From Gemmatimonadota bacterium (lineage in GTDB: Bacteria > Gemmatimonadota > Gemmatimonadetes > Gemmatimonadales > Gemmatimonadaceae), in assembly GCA_016712265.1 (NCBI GenBank), contig JADJRJ010000028.1:124001-188000 (forward strand): 64,000 bases of DNA. Direction: 5' to 3'. Under the pieces are notes generated by a model. The model ran no database searches. It saw only the letters and a program-made list of their open reading frames with translations, and was not told the DNA's origin. The translations under genes and the position numbers were made by a program. Within the stretch, counting starts at the first letter, position 1, and every line of letters starts with the position of its first letter. This document shows, piece after piece, positions 40,610 through 51,400 of this stretch.

Positions 40610-43600
40610 TTACCCCGATCCGATACGTCGTCCGGCGGTGTACGGTACCCCGGCTTCCTCCAGGGCCCGTTCGAGCGCGGGCACGTCGGTGTCGACGAGC
40701 TGCCGGAGCTTGCCCAGCTCAACACCCAACAACTCCTGCGCGATACGGTACTGTTCCGCCGCGGTCGTCGTCGGGGCCTGCAGCGTCCGGCCGAGCGAGC
40801 CTGCCGCCGCCTGAATGCGTTCGTTGATCGAGGCGGGTTGTGCATCCGAGCGCGAGCCCAACGATCGATCGCCAGACAGGGCGCGCTGGATCTCGGTGAG
40901 TCGGCGGGCGTACTCCCGCACGCGTGCCGCGTTGATCGCTGGGGCCCATGGCGCCTGATCCAGCGCGCGACGGATTTGGTCGAGTTTGGTCGCCGTTTCG
41001 GTGGCGACCTGCGTGGTGCTGTTCATGCGCCGCTGCAGCTCGCGTACTTCCGTTTGGAAGCGCCCGCGGGCTTGGTGATCCGCCAGCGTGAGGCCGCCGG
41101 TCGGGTCGAGCGTGACGTTGAAGGTCACGGGACCAGCGACCTGCGTGACGACGCCGCCCACGCGCTGGGCGAGGGTCACCGCGTACTTGCCCGGCACTAC
41201 GTAGGGGCCGTTGCCACCGCCGCCGAAGCCACCACCGCCCTCGTCGCCCCCGGCGGGTCGCGCTGCGGTGAGTTGGTGCGAGGCGTGTCGCAGGTCCCAG
41301 GCCACGCGGTGCAATCCCCGTGCGGTCGGCCCGGTTACCTGCCGGATCGCCTTTCCCGACTCATCCATGATGGTCAGGATCATGGTGGGTGCCTCTTCCG
41401 CGGCTTCCGCGCGCAGCTCGTCAGCAGTCGGGTACTTGACCGGTTGCCCCGCACGCTCGGCGGCACGTTCCGCTGCTGTTCGCTTTTGGCGCAGCGTCTG
41501 GATGCCGTCCTTCAGTGAATAGGTGAACCAGGCGCCATACGTTGGATTGTCGCCGGAGTAGAGCATCTCGCCCTGGAAGGCGTTGCGACCGCCGCCATAC
41601 CGCTGCGTTGGCACATACAGCAGCGCGTCACGCACCGGCCACATCGTCGCGGCGGCGGCGACGGTGGTGGCGTTCATCTGGCGCCACGCGGTGTAGTCAT
41701 CCACGATCCAGATCCCGCGCCCGAAGGTGCCGAGGACGAGGTCGTTCTCACGCTTCTGGATCGCGATGTCCGCCACCTTGATCGTGGGCACGCCCGGGAT
41801 CTTCATCCAGTTGGTTCCGCCGTTCTTGCTCACCCAGGCGGCAAACTCGGTGCCGAGGAAGAGGAGCTGCGGGTCGACGTGGTCTTCGTTGATGGCGAAG
41901 ACGCCACCCCGCGCCGGCAGGTCGCCGGTGATGGAGGTCCAGGTGCGGCCGAGGTCAGATGTTTTCAGCGCGTAGGGCTTGAAGTCGCCGTTCTGGTGGT
42001 TGCTGAAGGTGACGTAGGCGACGTTGGCGTCGTGGTTCGACGGGCGGATGCGCGTGACGTACGCGTCCGTCGGCACGCCGGGGAACGACTCGATCTTGCG
42101 CCAGTTGGCGCCACCGTCCTCCGAGACCTGGACGAGGCCGTCGTCGGTGCCGACCCAGAGCAGTCCTTCCTTCCGTGGCGATTCCTGCAGCGCCGAGATG
42201 TTGGAGTAGTCGGCGGTGGAAGTGTTCTTGGCGACCGCGTCGGGTCCCCAGATCTTCCCCATCACCGCCAGCTTGTTCCGATCGACTTTGCGGGTGAGGT
42301 CGCCCGAGATCTTGCGCCACGTGTTGCCGCGATCGTCGGAGCGGTAGACCCACTGCGCCGCGATGTAGAGACGCTTGCTGTTGTGCGGCGAGATGATGTA
42401 GGGCGTGTCCCAGTTCCAGCGGAGCGCCGTGTCGCCCTTCGCTTCCTGCGGCTGGATCCCGATGCGCTCACCGGTGCGCTTGTCAAAGCGCGAGATCACG
42501 CCGTGCTGTGACTCGGAGTAGATGGTGTTGGGATCGTCCGGGTCGACGCGGGCGACAAAGCCGTCGCCGCCGGAGGTGACGAACACATCCTCGTTGAGGA
42601 TCCCATGCTCGCTCTTCGTGCGGGACGGAAGCCCAAGCGAGTTGTTGTCCTGCAGACCGCCATAGACGTTGTAGAAGGGGAGGGCGTTGTCGGTGTCGAC
42701 GTCGTAGTACTGGGCGAGCGGGAGGTTCTCGAAGAAGGTCCAGGTGGCCCCGCGGTCCCACGAGCGATAGAGCCCGCCGTCGTTGCCGACGAGGTAGTGG
42801 TTGGGGTTCTTCGGGTCGACCCAGATGATGTGGTTGTCGACGTGCATGTAGCGCTGGCCGAGGGCGCGCATGGAGCGGCCGCCGTCATCGCTGACCTGGA
42901 AGTTGACGTCGGGGATGTAGATGCGGTCGAGCTGGTGCGGGTCGGCGAAGACGTCGCCGTAGTACATGGAGCCCTGGTTGTAGTCCATGCGCCGTTCCCA
43001 GGTCACGCCGTTGTCGGTGGAGCGATACATGCCGCCCCGCCGGTTCGCGGCCTCGACCACGGCGTAGAGAATGTCCGGGTTGATCGGTGAGATCGCGAGC
43101 CCGATGCGCCCGAGCTCTTCATTGGGGAGCCCGGTGTTGACCTTCGTCCACGTCTTGCCGCCGTCGGTGGAGCGATGGAGTGCGCTCTCCGGCCCGCCAT
43201 CGATGAGGGTGAAGAAATGGCGCCGGCGCTGGTAGGCGCTGGCCACGATCACGTCCGGGTTGCGTGGGTCGATGACCACGTCGCTGACGCCGGTGTGCTC
43301 GGAGATCTTGAGGACGTTCTCCCAGGTCTTCCCGCCATCTGTCGTCTTGTAGAGTCCGCGGTCGCCGCCACTGCTCCAGAGCGGGCCCTGCGCGGCGACG
43401 TAGACGATGTCCGAGTTCTTCGGGTGCACGACGATGCGGCCGATGTGCTCCGAGTTCTTGAGGCCGACATGCTTCCAGGAGCGGCCGCCGTCCTCGGACT
43501 TGTAGACGCCATCGCCGTAGGCCACGGAGCGCTGCGAGTTGCGCTCGCCGGTGCCGACCCAGACCACGTTGGGGTTCTTTGGGTCGAGCGTGATCCAGCC

Positions 43601-43921
43601 GATCGAGTAGGAGCCTTCCCGATCCATGATCGGGGTCCAGGATGCGCCGCCGGAGACCGACTTCCAGAGGCCGCCCGAGGCGGTGCCTACATATATGATG
43701 GCCGGGTTGTCCGGATGGACGGCGACCGTCATCACGCGCCCGCTGGTCATCGCGGGGCCGATGTCGCGGGCACGGAGCCCACCGATGTGCTCGGCGGTGA
43801 TCGCCGGGCGTGGGGCGGCAGCGGAATCGGTGCGCGCGGCCGCCGGGCGGGCCGGGCGCTGTGCGAGGAGCGGGGACGCCAGGAGTACGCTGGCGACAAG
43901 GAGCTTGAGCGGCTGGATCAT
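40610..43921 (-). CDS. Exported BNR/sortilin-like beta-propeller protein, 1103 residues
   Basis: Signal peptide MIQPLKLLVASVLLASPLLAQ. Residues about 50-760 hold many BNR/Asp-box repeats: GGLWKSVSGGASWTP, GVYKSEDGGRSWKHV, GLYKTTDGGKTWENV, ALHRSTDGGKTWTKV, GLYRSWDRGATWTF, QVSEDGGANWRKI. This matches the VPS10/sortilin-type ten-bladed propellers of unknown role in Gemmatimonadota and Bacteroidetes. The C-terminal about 300 residues include a beta domain (AAEEAPTMILTIMDESGKAIRQV) and helices. Periplasmic or surface; a binding or glycosidase function is not proven. Confidence 0.92.
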   Translation of the reverse strand: MIQPLKLLVASVLLASPLLAQRPARPAAARTDSAAAPRPAITAEHIGGLRARDIGPAMTSGRVMTVAVHPDNPAIIYVGTASGGLWKSVSGGASWTPIMDREGSYSIGWITLDPKNPNVVWVGTGERNSQRSVAYGDGVYKSEDGGRSWKHVGLKNSEHIGRIVVHPKNSDIVYVAAQGPLWSSGGDRGLYKTTDGGKTWENVLKISEHTGVSDVVIDPRNPDVIVASAYQRRRHFFTLIDGGPESALHRSTDGGKTWTKVNTGLPNEELGRIGLAISPINPDILYAVVEAANRRGGMYRSTDNGVTWERRMDYNQGSMYYGDVFADPHQLDRIYIPDVNFQVSDDGGRSMRALGQRYMHVDNHIIWVDPKNPNHYLVGNDGGLYRSWDRGATWTFFENLPLAQYYDVDTDNALPFYNVYGGLQDNNSLGLPSRTKSEHGILNEDVFVTSGGDGFVARVDPDDPNTIYSESQHGVISRFDKRTGERIGIQPQEAKGDTALRWNWDTPYIISPHNSKRLYIAAQWVYRSDDRGNTWRKISGDLTRKVDRNKLAVMGKIWGPDAVAKNTSTADYSNISALQESPRKEGLLWVGTDDGLVQVSEDGGANWRKIESFPGVPTDAYVTRIRPSNHDANVAYVTFSNHQNGDFKPYALKTSDLGRTWTSITGDLPARGGVFAINEDHVDPQLLFLGTEFAAWVSKNGGTNWMKIPGVPTIKVADIAIQKRENDLVLGTFGRGIWIVDDYTAWRQMNATTVAAAATMWPVRDALLYVPTQRYGGGRNAFQGEMLYSGDNPTYGAWFTYSLKDGIQTLRQKRTAAERAAERAGQPVKYPTADELRAEAAEEAPTMILTIMDESGKAIRQVTGPTARGLHRVAWDLRHASHQLTAARPAGGDEGGGGFGGGGNGPYVVPGKYAVTLAQRVGGVVTQVAGPVTFNVTLDPTGGLTLADHQARGRFQTEVRELQRRMNSTTQVATETATKLDQIRRALDQAPWAPAINAARVREYARRLTEIQRALSGDRSLGSRSDAQPASINERIQAAAGSLGRTLQAPTTTAAEQYRIAQELLGVELGKLRQLVDTDVPALERALEEAGVPYTAGRRIGSG

Positions 43922-44168
43922 GGGTTGGTTCTGGTGGGGCAGGGTTTGGCTCGGAAGAAACGGCGAAACGCACGGGTTGGGGAGGGGCGCGGCGCGAACG
44001 TATCTCCGGTCGCGCTGACCTGGTCTTGATGCCCTCCCCTGTGGTTCCGTTGGGGTGGCCGTACGCGTCCGTCACATGGCGATCGCGGCGGCCGGTCGTC
44101 CGGGTGAGCCTCGACCGGGCTGTTTGGCGCTTGTCAGGTCGGACCCCTTTCAGAGAGCCCGCACCGCC

Positions 44169-46166
44169 ATGCGCTCCCACCGCGTCCTCATAGCCGTCCT
44201 GGTCGTCACCGCCTGCGGTGGCGGAGGAGAGCAGGCCGCCGCCCCGCCGCCGCCGGCTCCACCGCCACCCGCGCCGGTTGCTACCGTGTCGATCACGCCG
44301 GCGTCGGTCACGTTGCGCCCAGGCGGGACCGCACAGTTGAGCGCTGCGACCCTCGACGCGGCTGGCGCACCGTTGACTGGACGCACGGTGACGTGGCGTA
44401 GTGGCACCCCGGATGTAGCCACGATTGGCGCGACTGGGCTCGTCACAGCGGTGGCGGCTGGAACCACGCAGATCACCGCGGAGTCGGAGAGCAGGACCGG
44501 AACAGCCACGGTGATCGTACAGGCCGCGGTGGCGCGCGTGGCGATGGACACCAGCGCGGCCTCCCTGGTCCCCGGGCAAACCATTCAGCTGCAGGCCGTC
44601 GGTCTCAGCGCTGCTGGCGACTCGCTGAAGGATCGCACCATCGCCTGGGCGACCGACGTCCCAACGGTTGCATCGATCAACGCGAGCGGCCTTCTCACGG
44701 CGGTTGCACCGGGGAGCGCGGTGGCCACGGCAACCGTTGAAGGAAGGACAGCCACGAGGCGCATCACCGTGAGGGACGGCGGGATCGTGTCCGGCTTGGG
44801 TCCGACCGTCATTACGGCCGCCGGCGGCGACGTCCGCCTCGAGATCCCGGTCGGCGCGGCGCCGGCCGGGCTGACGATCTCCGTCGCACCCGAAGCCACG
44901 CTCCCGGCCGCGCTCCCCGAACGCAACTGGCATCTAGGGCAGCCCCTGTACAAGCTGGGTCCCGACGGGACCCAATTTGCCAGCCCGGTCAAGGTCACGC
45001 TGAAGTACAACCCCGCGCGGCTCCCCGCGTGGGTGCTCCCCGGCGACATGGGGATCCAGCGATGGGATGGTACGCGGTGGCATGCGCTCGCCAACGTGAC
45101 CGTCGACACGATCAACAAGACGGTCTCGGGGACGACGATGGGGTTCAGCACCTTTGGCTTCATCGGCCAGTTGCCGCCCGCCGTGATATCACCAACTCCC
45201 GGGAGCGTGAACTACAACCAGCGGTTCGTGGACTTCACGGCCAGCGTGCCGGGCCATCCCGACTCCTTGTTCCAGTTCGCATGGACGACCACGGGGTCCA
45301 ACGGCTCCATCATCACGTCGTCGGGCAATACGGCGCAGTACTTCAGTGCGAGCCCCATTCTCCCGGGCGGGGTCCTCGACCTGGTCTTCGTGGATATCAG
45401 CGCCCCGATCCTCCGTGGGGGGCCGATCCTCCCGATGTTGCAGGCGACGACGCAAGTGGATGCCAGGCTCACCCTGACGTTCGAGCTCCAGCCCGGCTCG
45501 CAAAAGGTGGGATTCGGCGCCACGGCGAACCTGCAAGCCATCGTGCGCAATCCGGACGGCACGCAGTACCAGAGTACTGACCTGTTCTATGAGTACGTAT
45601 ACACGACCAACGCGGGTGATGTGAGCCCGCCGCAGAACACGCGCGTTCAGGTTGATCGGCCGGTCTACACCAGCTGGCCGGCGAAGCGACAGGTGAAGAC
45701 TCCGCCGCGCGGTGAGAAGGTGACGGCGAAGTTCATCATGCGGGAGTGGGACTATGTCGGCCTGACGCGGACCGTGCGTGGGTTCCGCCAGATTGGAACG
45801 GCGGACGCCTTCCTCGAGATCGGCAAGGACACGCATGTCGGCCGCTTTCAGGTGGTGACCGTACCGAGCGGGTCCGGTGGGTGCGTCTCGGCCAACGTGT
45901 ATGCGCCCAAGGTGAGCCCGGCGCCGGCGAGTTATACGATAACGGTCAAGTCGATCAGCGACCCAGGTGGGGTCGGCACGCAGTTCGTGAAGACCTTCAC
46001 GGGTCCCACGGCATCGGGCCCGTTCCAGGTGGTGGACAGTGGGTCGGAGTATCGGATTACGCTGGCCTCGGGGTGCGCGCAGTCCCAGAGTGCCGTGGCC
46101 TTCCGGCAGAATCTCTACGCGACAAACTTCGGCAACGCGGATGTGGAGGTACTGATCGTTCCATAG
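44169..46166 (+). CDS. Ig-like (BIG2) surface lipoprotein with ZU5-like domain
   Basis: 665 residues from ATG 44169; lipobox VTAC then Gly/Pro-rich linker. Two BIG2 repeats: VSITPASVTLRPGGTAQLSAATLD...ATIGATGLVTAVAAGTTQI and SAASLVPGQTIQLQAVGLS...ASINASGLLTAVAPGSA. About 215-340 resembles a ZU5-like domain (ITAAGGDVRLEIPVGAAPAG, TTMGFSTFGFI). The remaining about 320 residues are beta-rich and unrecognised. Likely cell-surface adhesin-like or structural lipoprotein. The 247-bp gap upstream shows no clear site. Confidence 0.85.
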   Translation: MRSHRVLIAVLVVTACGGGGEQAAAPPPPAPPPPAPVATVSITPASVTLRPGGTAQLSAATLDAAGAPLTGRTVTWRSGTPDVATIGATGLVTAVAAGTTQITAESESRTGTATVIVQAAVARVAMDTSAASLVPGQTIQLQAVGLSAAGDSLKDRTIAWATDVPTVASINASGLLTAVAPGSAVATATVEGRTATRRITVRDGGIVSGLGPTVITAAGGDVRLEIPVGAAPAGLTISVAPEATLPAALPERNWHLGQPLYKLGPDGTQFASPVKVTLKYNPARLPAWVLPGDMGIQRWDGTRWHALANVTVDTINKTVSGTTMGFSTFGFIGQLPPAVISPTPGSVNYNQRFVDFTASVPGHPDSLFQFAWTTTGSNGSIITSSGNTAQYFSASPILPGGVLDLVFVDISAPILRGGPILPMLQATTQVDARLTLTFELQPGSQKVGFGATANLQAIVRNPDGTQYQSTDLFYEYVYTTNAGDVSPPQNTRVQVDRPVYTSWPAKRQVKTPPRGEKVTAKFIMREWDYVGLTRTVRGFRQIGTADAFLEIGKDTHVGRFQVVTVPSGSGGCVSANVYAPKVSPAPASYTITVKSISDPGGVGTQFVKTFTGPTASGPFQVVDSGSEYRITLASGCAQSQSAVAFRQNLYATNFGNADVEVLIVP

Positions 46167-46283
46167 TCGGATTCAGCACCTCTCAGGAGGCGCGAGGGCT
46201 GCGCTGACGACGTGATCGGGCGTGTCAAACGTTTGTGCGGCGCGGTGATACGCTCGACGCCCGCCCGCGACGATCCGTACGCC

Positions 46284-47627
46284 TCAGGCGCCCACGAGGT
46301 TCTTTCGGGGATCGATGATGCGCAGCACGCCGTCGATGCCGGGCTGGTTGAACCCCTTGAAGCCGTCGTTCCGCTCGAGGTTCTCGAGGTGGGAGCCAAT
46401 GGCGCCATTGAGGCGGAAGTCCTCCGCCTGCTCCGCGGTGATCACCCCCGCGCGCTCCAGGGCGTCGACGCGCGCCGGGTCCACGGCCCACCATTCCCCC
46501 TCAGTGAGTGCCTGGTAGAGGTGCGGGAAGTCGGAGAACGGTTGCATGAACGCGATCCCCGCCGCCTCGAGCTGCGACTGCATCCGCGTGTGGTCGTACA
46601 TGCACTCCAAGTGGTTGATCCCGGCCTCCAGCATCGACTCGCCGTGGAGGGCACACCAGAGGCCGGCCCGCTTGAGGAAGGGGAGCGGCCGCAGGTGCAG
46701 GTGCGCGAAGTCGATGTCGAGTTCGTCGGGGGCGAGGTCGATGTCGGCGAAGATGACGGCGCCTAACGCCGGTTGCTCGAGGATCTGCGAGCCCCACCCG
46801 GCGGCGTGTCCGGCGTAGAACAACTCGCGGCACTCGAAGCCCAGCGCCTCGAGGACGCCCACACAGCGATGGAACCACTCGCGCGAGCTGTCATAGGTGT
46901 GGTGGTCCTGGTTGGCCCATCCGATCCCGTGGGCGTCCTGGCGCGCCTTCTGGACGCGGCCGGCGTGATTGCGACGTTCCCAATACTCACGCTCGGCGCG
47001 GAGCCAGAGCCAGCACGCCCAGTTGCGCCCGAGGTCGGCGACCGCACGCGCAACGAGCGCGTCGGTGTAATCGTAGCCCGCGCCGATCGCGTCGAATTCG
47101 CGTCGGCGTGCACGGAACGCCTGGAGGTGGATCCGGGCGGCGCGCAGGGTGGCGGCCGGTGGGTCCGCGGGCTCGAAGTCGGTGGACCCGCGACGCTCGA
47201 TGGCATCGAAGGCGACGCCGTCCGCGGCGGCGAAGCGCACGCGGCGGAACGGGGCGTGACGCGCGCCCTCGATCCGGGTCGTGAGCCGCTGCGCCGCCAC
47301 GAACTCGTCGACGTACTCGACCTTGAACGCGACCGTCAGGCCCGTGTCGCCGGTGACGATCGCCGGGAAGAGCCCGGTGGGATTTCGCCAAACACCGGAT
47401 AGCAGCGGGTCCGCCGTCCACCCGGCCTCGGCGAACTGGCGCCGGAGCCCGTCATCACTCACGCGGAGGTGATCGAGGATGTCCACCAGGCGGACGCCGA
47501 TGTCGTCGCGGAGTCGGGTCGCGAGGGCAGCGGCGGCCGGCACGCGGGCGAGGGCCTCGTCGAGCACTCGCGTCACGAGGGCCGCGGCGTGCGGTTGGGT
47601 GGTCCAGGTGCGATCGTGTCGGGTCAT
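46284..47627 (-). CDS. Unrecognised two-domain enzyme, possibly VOC-fold
   Basis: 447 residues from ATG 47627 (reading further upstream would enter the divergent TetR gene). A His-rich C-terminal half stands out: NQDHHTYDSSREWFHRCVGV (239-258), FYAGHAAGWGSQILEQPALG, DIDFAHLHLRP, WCALHGESMLEAGINHLECMYDH. The order H-H, E, H, H and beta-alpha-beta rhythm suggest a metal centre of vicinal-oxygen-chelate type, similar in style to DUF1338/2-oxoadipate dioxygenases, but I cannot confirm it. No signal peptide: cytoplasmic. Divergent from the TetR gene across a palindromic operator, so it is probably the regulator's target. Confidence 0.6.
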   Translation of the reverse strand: MTRHDRTWTTQPHAAALVTRVLDEALARVPAAAALATRLRDDIGVRLVDILDHLRVSDDGLRRQFAEAGWTADPLLSGVWRNPTGLFPAIVTGDTGLTVAFKVEYVDEFVAAQRLTTRIEGARHAPFRRVRFAAADGVAFDAIERRGSTDFEPADPPAATLRAARIHLQAFRARRREFDAIGAGYDYTDALVARAVADLGRNWACWLWLRAEREYWERRNHAGRVQKARQDAHGIGWANQDHHTYDSSREWFHRCVGVLEALGFECRELFYAGHAAGWGSQILEQPALGAVIFADIDLAPDELDIDFAHLHLRPLPFLKRAGLWCALHGESMLEAGINHLECMYDHTRMQSQLEAAGIAFMQPFSDFPHLYQALTEGEWWAVDPARVDALERAGVITAEQAEDFRLNGAIGSHLENLERNDGFKGFNQPGIDGVLRIIDPRKNLVGA

Positions 47628-47681
47628 GGTCGGCGCGATGAGGGGGCGTCTCTGGTGGCGGTGCCCCGGGCGGCGTGTTAC

Positions 47682-47697
47682 CATAACGGCCGTTATG
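47682..47697. promoter_or_regulatory. Perfect 16-bp palindrome, TetR operator candidate
   Basis: CATAACGGCCGTTATG is its own reverse complement. It lies in the 99-bp gap between the divergent gene at 46284-47627 and the TetR gene at 47727, 30 bp from the TetR ATG. Size and position are typical for TetR-family operators controlling both directions. Confidence 0.75.
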
Positions 47698-47726
47698 AAA
47701 ACTGGCAACCAGAGGGCCATCCGCCC

Positions 47727-48404
47727 ATGAGCCGCCCCCGGGGCGACCACGACGAACGGCGCGAAGTGATCGGCCTGGCGGCCGCCGAGGTCATCGCGAC
47801 CCGTGGCCTCGCGCAGCTCACCCTGCGCGACCTCGCGGCCGAACTCGGCGTGACCACCGGGGTGCTCACGCACTACTTCCCGTCCAAGGACGCGCTGGTG
47901 GCCTACACCAAGGAGTTGGTCTTCGACCTCCGCTTTGTGCGCGCCCAGCAGGCGGCTGAGGGGCTGGAGGGGATCGAGCGACTTCACGCCGTGGTTGCCG
48001 AGATGCTCCCGGTGGACGCGGAGCGTCGCACGGGATGGCGGGTCCTCGTCGCGTTCCAGGGCAGCGCGGTTGGCTCGGCGCCCATGCGCCGTGCACACGA
48101 CCGTCGCATGCGCCGGTGGTTTGCCCTGTTCGATGACCTCGTGGCTCCCCTGGAAACCCACGCGGCGCAGGGTGGCATGGCTGTCGCGTTCCTGGTGGAG
48201 GGGATGGCCATTCACCTGTCGATGATGGAGCCACCGATGCCGGCCGCGTGGCAGCTTGCCTTCGCGCGCGAGCAGGTGGATCGGCTGGTGGGCGCGCGCT
48301 CGCCCGGCACGGCCCGCCGCGCCGCCGCTCGCCCCCGAGGGGCACGCCGCACCCTGAACACCCGGCGCACCACGCGATCCCCCGACGTCTCGCCGACCTC
48401 CTGA
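47727..48404 (+). CDS. TetR/AcrR family transcriptional regulator
   Basis: 225 residues from ATG 47727. N-terminal helix-turn-helix: REVIGLAAAEVIATRGLAQLTLRDLAAELGV with recognition part TTGVLTHYFPSKDALVAY, the TetR signature. The middle is the ligand domain (RFVRAQQAAEGLEG...RRWFALFDDL...VAFLVEGMAIHLSMM), ending in an Arg-rich tail. ORF sequence upstream (from 47469) is in the divergent gene and not part of it. One bp separates its stop from the giant fusion gene, so regulator and hydrolase share a message. Confidence 0.9.
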   Translation: MSRPRGDHDERREVIGLAAAEVIATRGLAQLTLRDLAAELGVTTGVLTHYFPSKDALVAYTKELVFDLRFVRAQQAAEGLEGIERLHAVVAEMLPVDAERRTGWRVLVAFQGSAVGSAPMRRAHDRRMRRWFALFDDLVAPLETHAAQGGMAVAFLVEGMAIHLSMMEPPMPAAWQLAFAREQVDRLVGARSPGTARRAAARPRGARRTLNTRRTTRSPDVSPTS

Positions 48405-48405
48405 C

Positions 48406-51400
48406 ATGACCTGCGCACCGCTGCGACGCCTCGCCACGTCGATCGCCCTCCTGCTGTCGGTCCCGTGTCCATCGACCGCCCTGGCCCAGGACCCCACCAG
48501 TGCACGCACCGTGTCGTTCACGACCAGCGAGGGGACGTGGATCTCCCTCGATGTGAGCCGCGACGGACGCATGCTGGTGTTCGAGTTGCTGGGGGACCTG
48601 TACACCCTGCCGGTGGACGGCGGCAGCGCCCGCCCGCTCATCACGGGCCGGGCCTTCCAGTCGCAGCCGCGCTACTCCCCGGATGGCCGGCACCTCGCCT
48701 ACATCTCGGATGCGACCGGCGCGGACAACATCTGGATTGCTGCCGCTGATGGCACGGGCGCCCGTGCGCTCACACGCGTCCCCCGCTCGGGGATGCTGTC
48801 ACCGGCCTGGTCGGCCGACGGGCGATTCATCCTGGTGACGGTGGCCGACTACTTCGCGTCGCGCGCGGCCGAGCTGTGGCGGTATGACGTGGCCACCGGG
48901 GCGGGGGAGCGCCTCGTCGAGAACTCCAATGGACCGCCGTCCCTGCTGGTCTCGGCCCCCGCCCCGGGGATCTACGGCGCCTCGCCTTCTCCCGATGGTG
49001 CGAGTACCTGGTTTGCGTCGGTCACGCCGCGATCGCACCTGGCACGCAGTGGGGCGGCCAGCGTGCTCATGCGCCTGCCGGCGTCCGGCGGTGCGGCGGC
49101 CCCGGTGGTCGTGGAGGGGACGCCGGCGATGAAGCCCCTGCTGTCCCCGGATGGAGCGCGGCTGGTCTACGGCACAGTGCGCGAGGGGCGCACGGGGTGG
49201 AAGGTCCGGGAGCTGGCGACTGGCGCCGAGCGGTGGCTCGCCGGTGACGTCGATCGCCACCAGCTGGAGTCCCGGGCGTCTCGCGACGTGATGCCTAACG
49301 TCGCCTTCTCACCGGATGGGCGGTACCTCTTTGCGGCTTATCGGGGGAAGATCCATCGACACGGCGTCATGGACGGCTCGGATGTCGTGGTGCCGTTCAC
49401 CGCAAATGTGCAGCTGCAGGTGGAACCGACCCTCCACACGGCGCACCGCGTCGACACGGGCGCGGTACGCGCACGGCGCCTGCAGCATGTGGCAGCCGGG
49501 CCGATGGGTCGCGTGGCGTTCTCCACGCTGGGCCGCCTGTGGAGCATGGACGGCGAGGGGCGCGTCCCCCGTCGCGTCACCGGGACCGCGCGTGCGCGCG
49601 AGTTCATGCCGGCATGGTCGCCGGATGGGCGCTGGATCGCGTTTGTCACCTGGGATGAAACCGGTGGCGCGGTCTGGAAGGTGCGAGCGGATGGCCAGGG
49701 CGACCCGGTGCGCCTGACGGAGGCGCCCGCATACTGGATCGATCCGGCGTGGAGCCCGGATGGCGCGACGATCGTCGCGTTGACGGCGCCATTGCGCTCG
49801 ACGCTCCAGGCACCGCCCGGCGGCTTCCCGCCTGACCTGCAGCTGGCGGTGATCCCGGCCACTGGTGGCACCCTGCGCATGGTTGGGGCCGCGATGGGGA
49901 TGCGCACGCCGCACTTTGTTGGAGGAGACAACGGGCGGGCGTGGCTCAGCGCCCCGGTCGGGCTGGTCTCGGTGGGGCTGGCCGGCGGGGACCAACGGGT
50001 GGAGGCCCGCCTGGGGGCCGCCGCTCCTCCCGGTATTCAGCTGCGGGCGAACCCCACGGGAACGCAGGTCGCTGCGCGCACCGGGCGGCAGCTGCTCACG
50101 GTGCCGCTGCCGGCTACCGCGGCGCCCCGATCCATCAGCCTGGCGCAAGGTGTCGTGGCCACGGATGGGGATCCCACGGACTGGGCCTGGTCCGCGGACG
50201 GGGCCGGACTGACGTGGGTCAATGGCGCCACGTTGCATCGAGCACGGACGGGTGCTGCGGCGACCGCTGCCCCCGTGCTGGTGTCGTTGCCGCGCGCCAT
50301 CCCCGGTGGGAGCGTCGTGCTGCGCGGGGCCACGGCGATCACGATGCGCGGCACCGAGGTGATCCCCGACGCCGAGGTCGTGGTGACCAACGGGCGCATT
50401 GCCGCGTTGGGGGCGCGCGGAACGGTGACGCTGCCAGCGGGTGCACCGGTGATCGATGTGCGCGGCAAGTACATCGCGCCGGGGTTCATTGATCTGCATG
50501 CCCACTGGAGCCCGGCTGGTGAGCTGCTGCAGCCGGAATCCACGAATGGGCTGGCGAACCTCGCGACGGGAGTGACGACGGTGCGAGATCCGCAGGTGAC
50601 GCCCGAGGTGTTCGGCCTCGCGGACATGATCGAGGTGGACCAGGTGCCGAGTCCGCGACTCCTCTCCACCGGTCCGGGGGTCTTCAGCTCCACCAACTTC
50701 CAATCGGACGACGACGCGCTCCGGACCCTGCGACGGTATCGCGACGAGTACGGCACCGCCTACATCAAGTCATACCAGGTCGGGACGCGGCAGCAGCGGC
50801 AATGGGTCGTGCAGGCCGCGCGCACCCTCGGCCTCATGCCCACCACCGAGGGGGCCGCCGATACCAAGGAGAACCTCACGCATGTGATGGACGGCTTCTC
50901 CGGCCTCGAACACTCGATCCCGGACGCGCCCGCCTACGACGACGTCATCCAGGTCTTTGCGCGGACCGGGATCACGAACACGCCAACGCTCGTCGTGGCC
51001 TTTGGGGCTGCGCTCCCGGTGCATCGGTTGCTCGCGCAGGAGCGGCCCCACGAGGATGAGCGCGTCAACCGCTGGTTCCCCGACGGCGCGCTCTTCCAGC
51101 GCACCTCCGCGCGGCTCCTCTGGATGCCGCCCGAGGAACACAACCTCAAGGATGCCGGCGCCCTGGCCACGGCCGTGCTGCGTGCGGGCGGGCGCATCGG
51201 GCTGGGTGGCCACGGCGAGGTGCAGGGGCTCTCCAACCACTGGGAGATGCGGCTCCTCGCCGAGGGCGGGATGACGCCGCACGAAGTGCTGCAGGTCGCC
51301 ACCCTCCAGGGCGCGCGTGCGCTGGGGCTGGAGGAAGACCTCGGGTCGCTCGCGGTGGGGAAGGTGGCGGACCTCGTCGTGCTCGACGCCAATCCCCTCG

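Noticed and set aside
40289..41518. Plus-strand frame of about 409 codons
   Set aside because: It lies antisense to the 1103-residue BNR protein and its composition is that of a GC-rich shadow frame.
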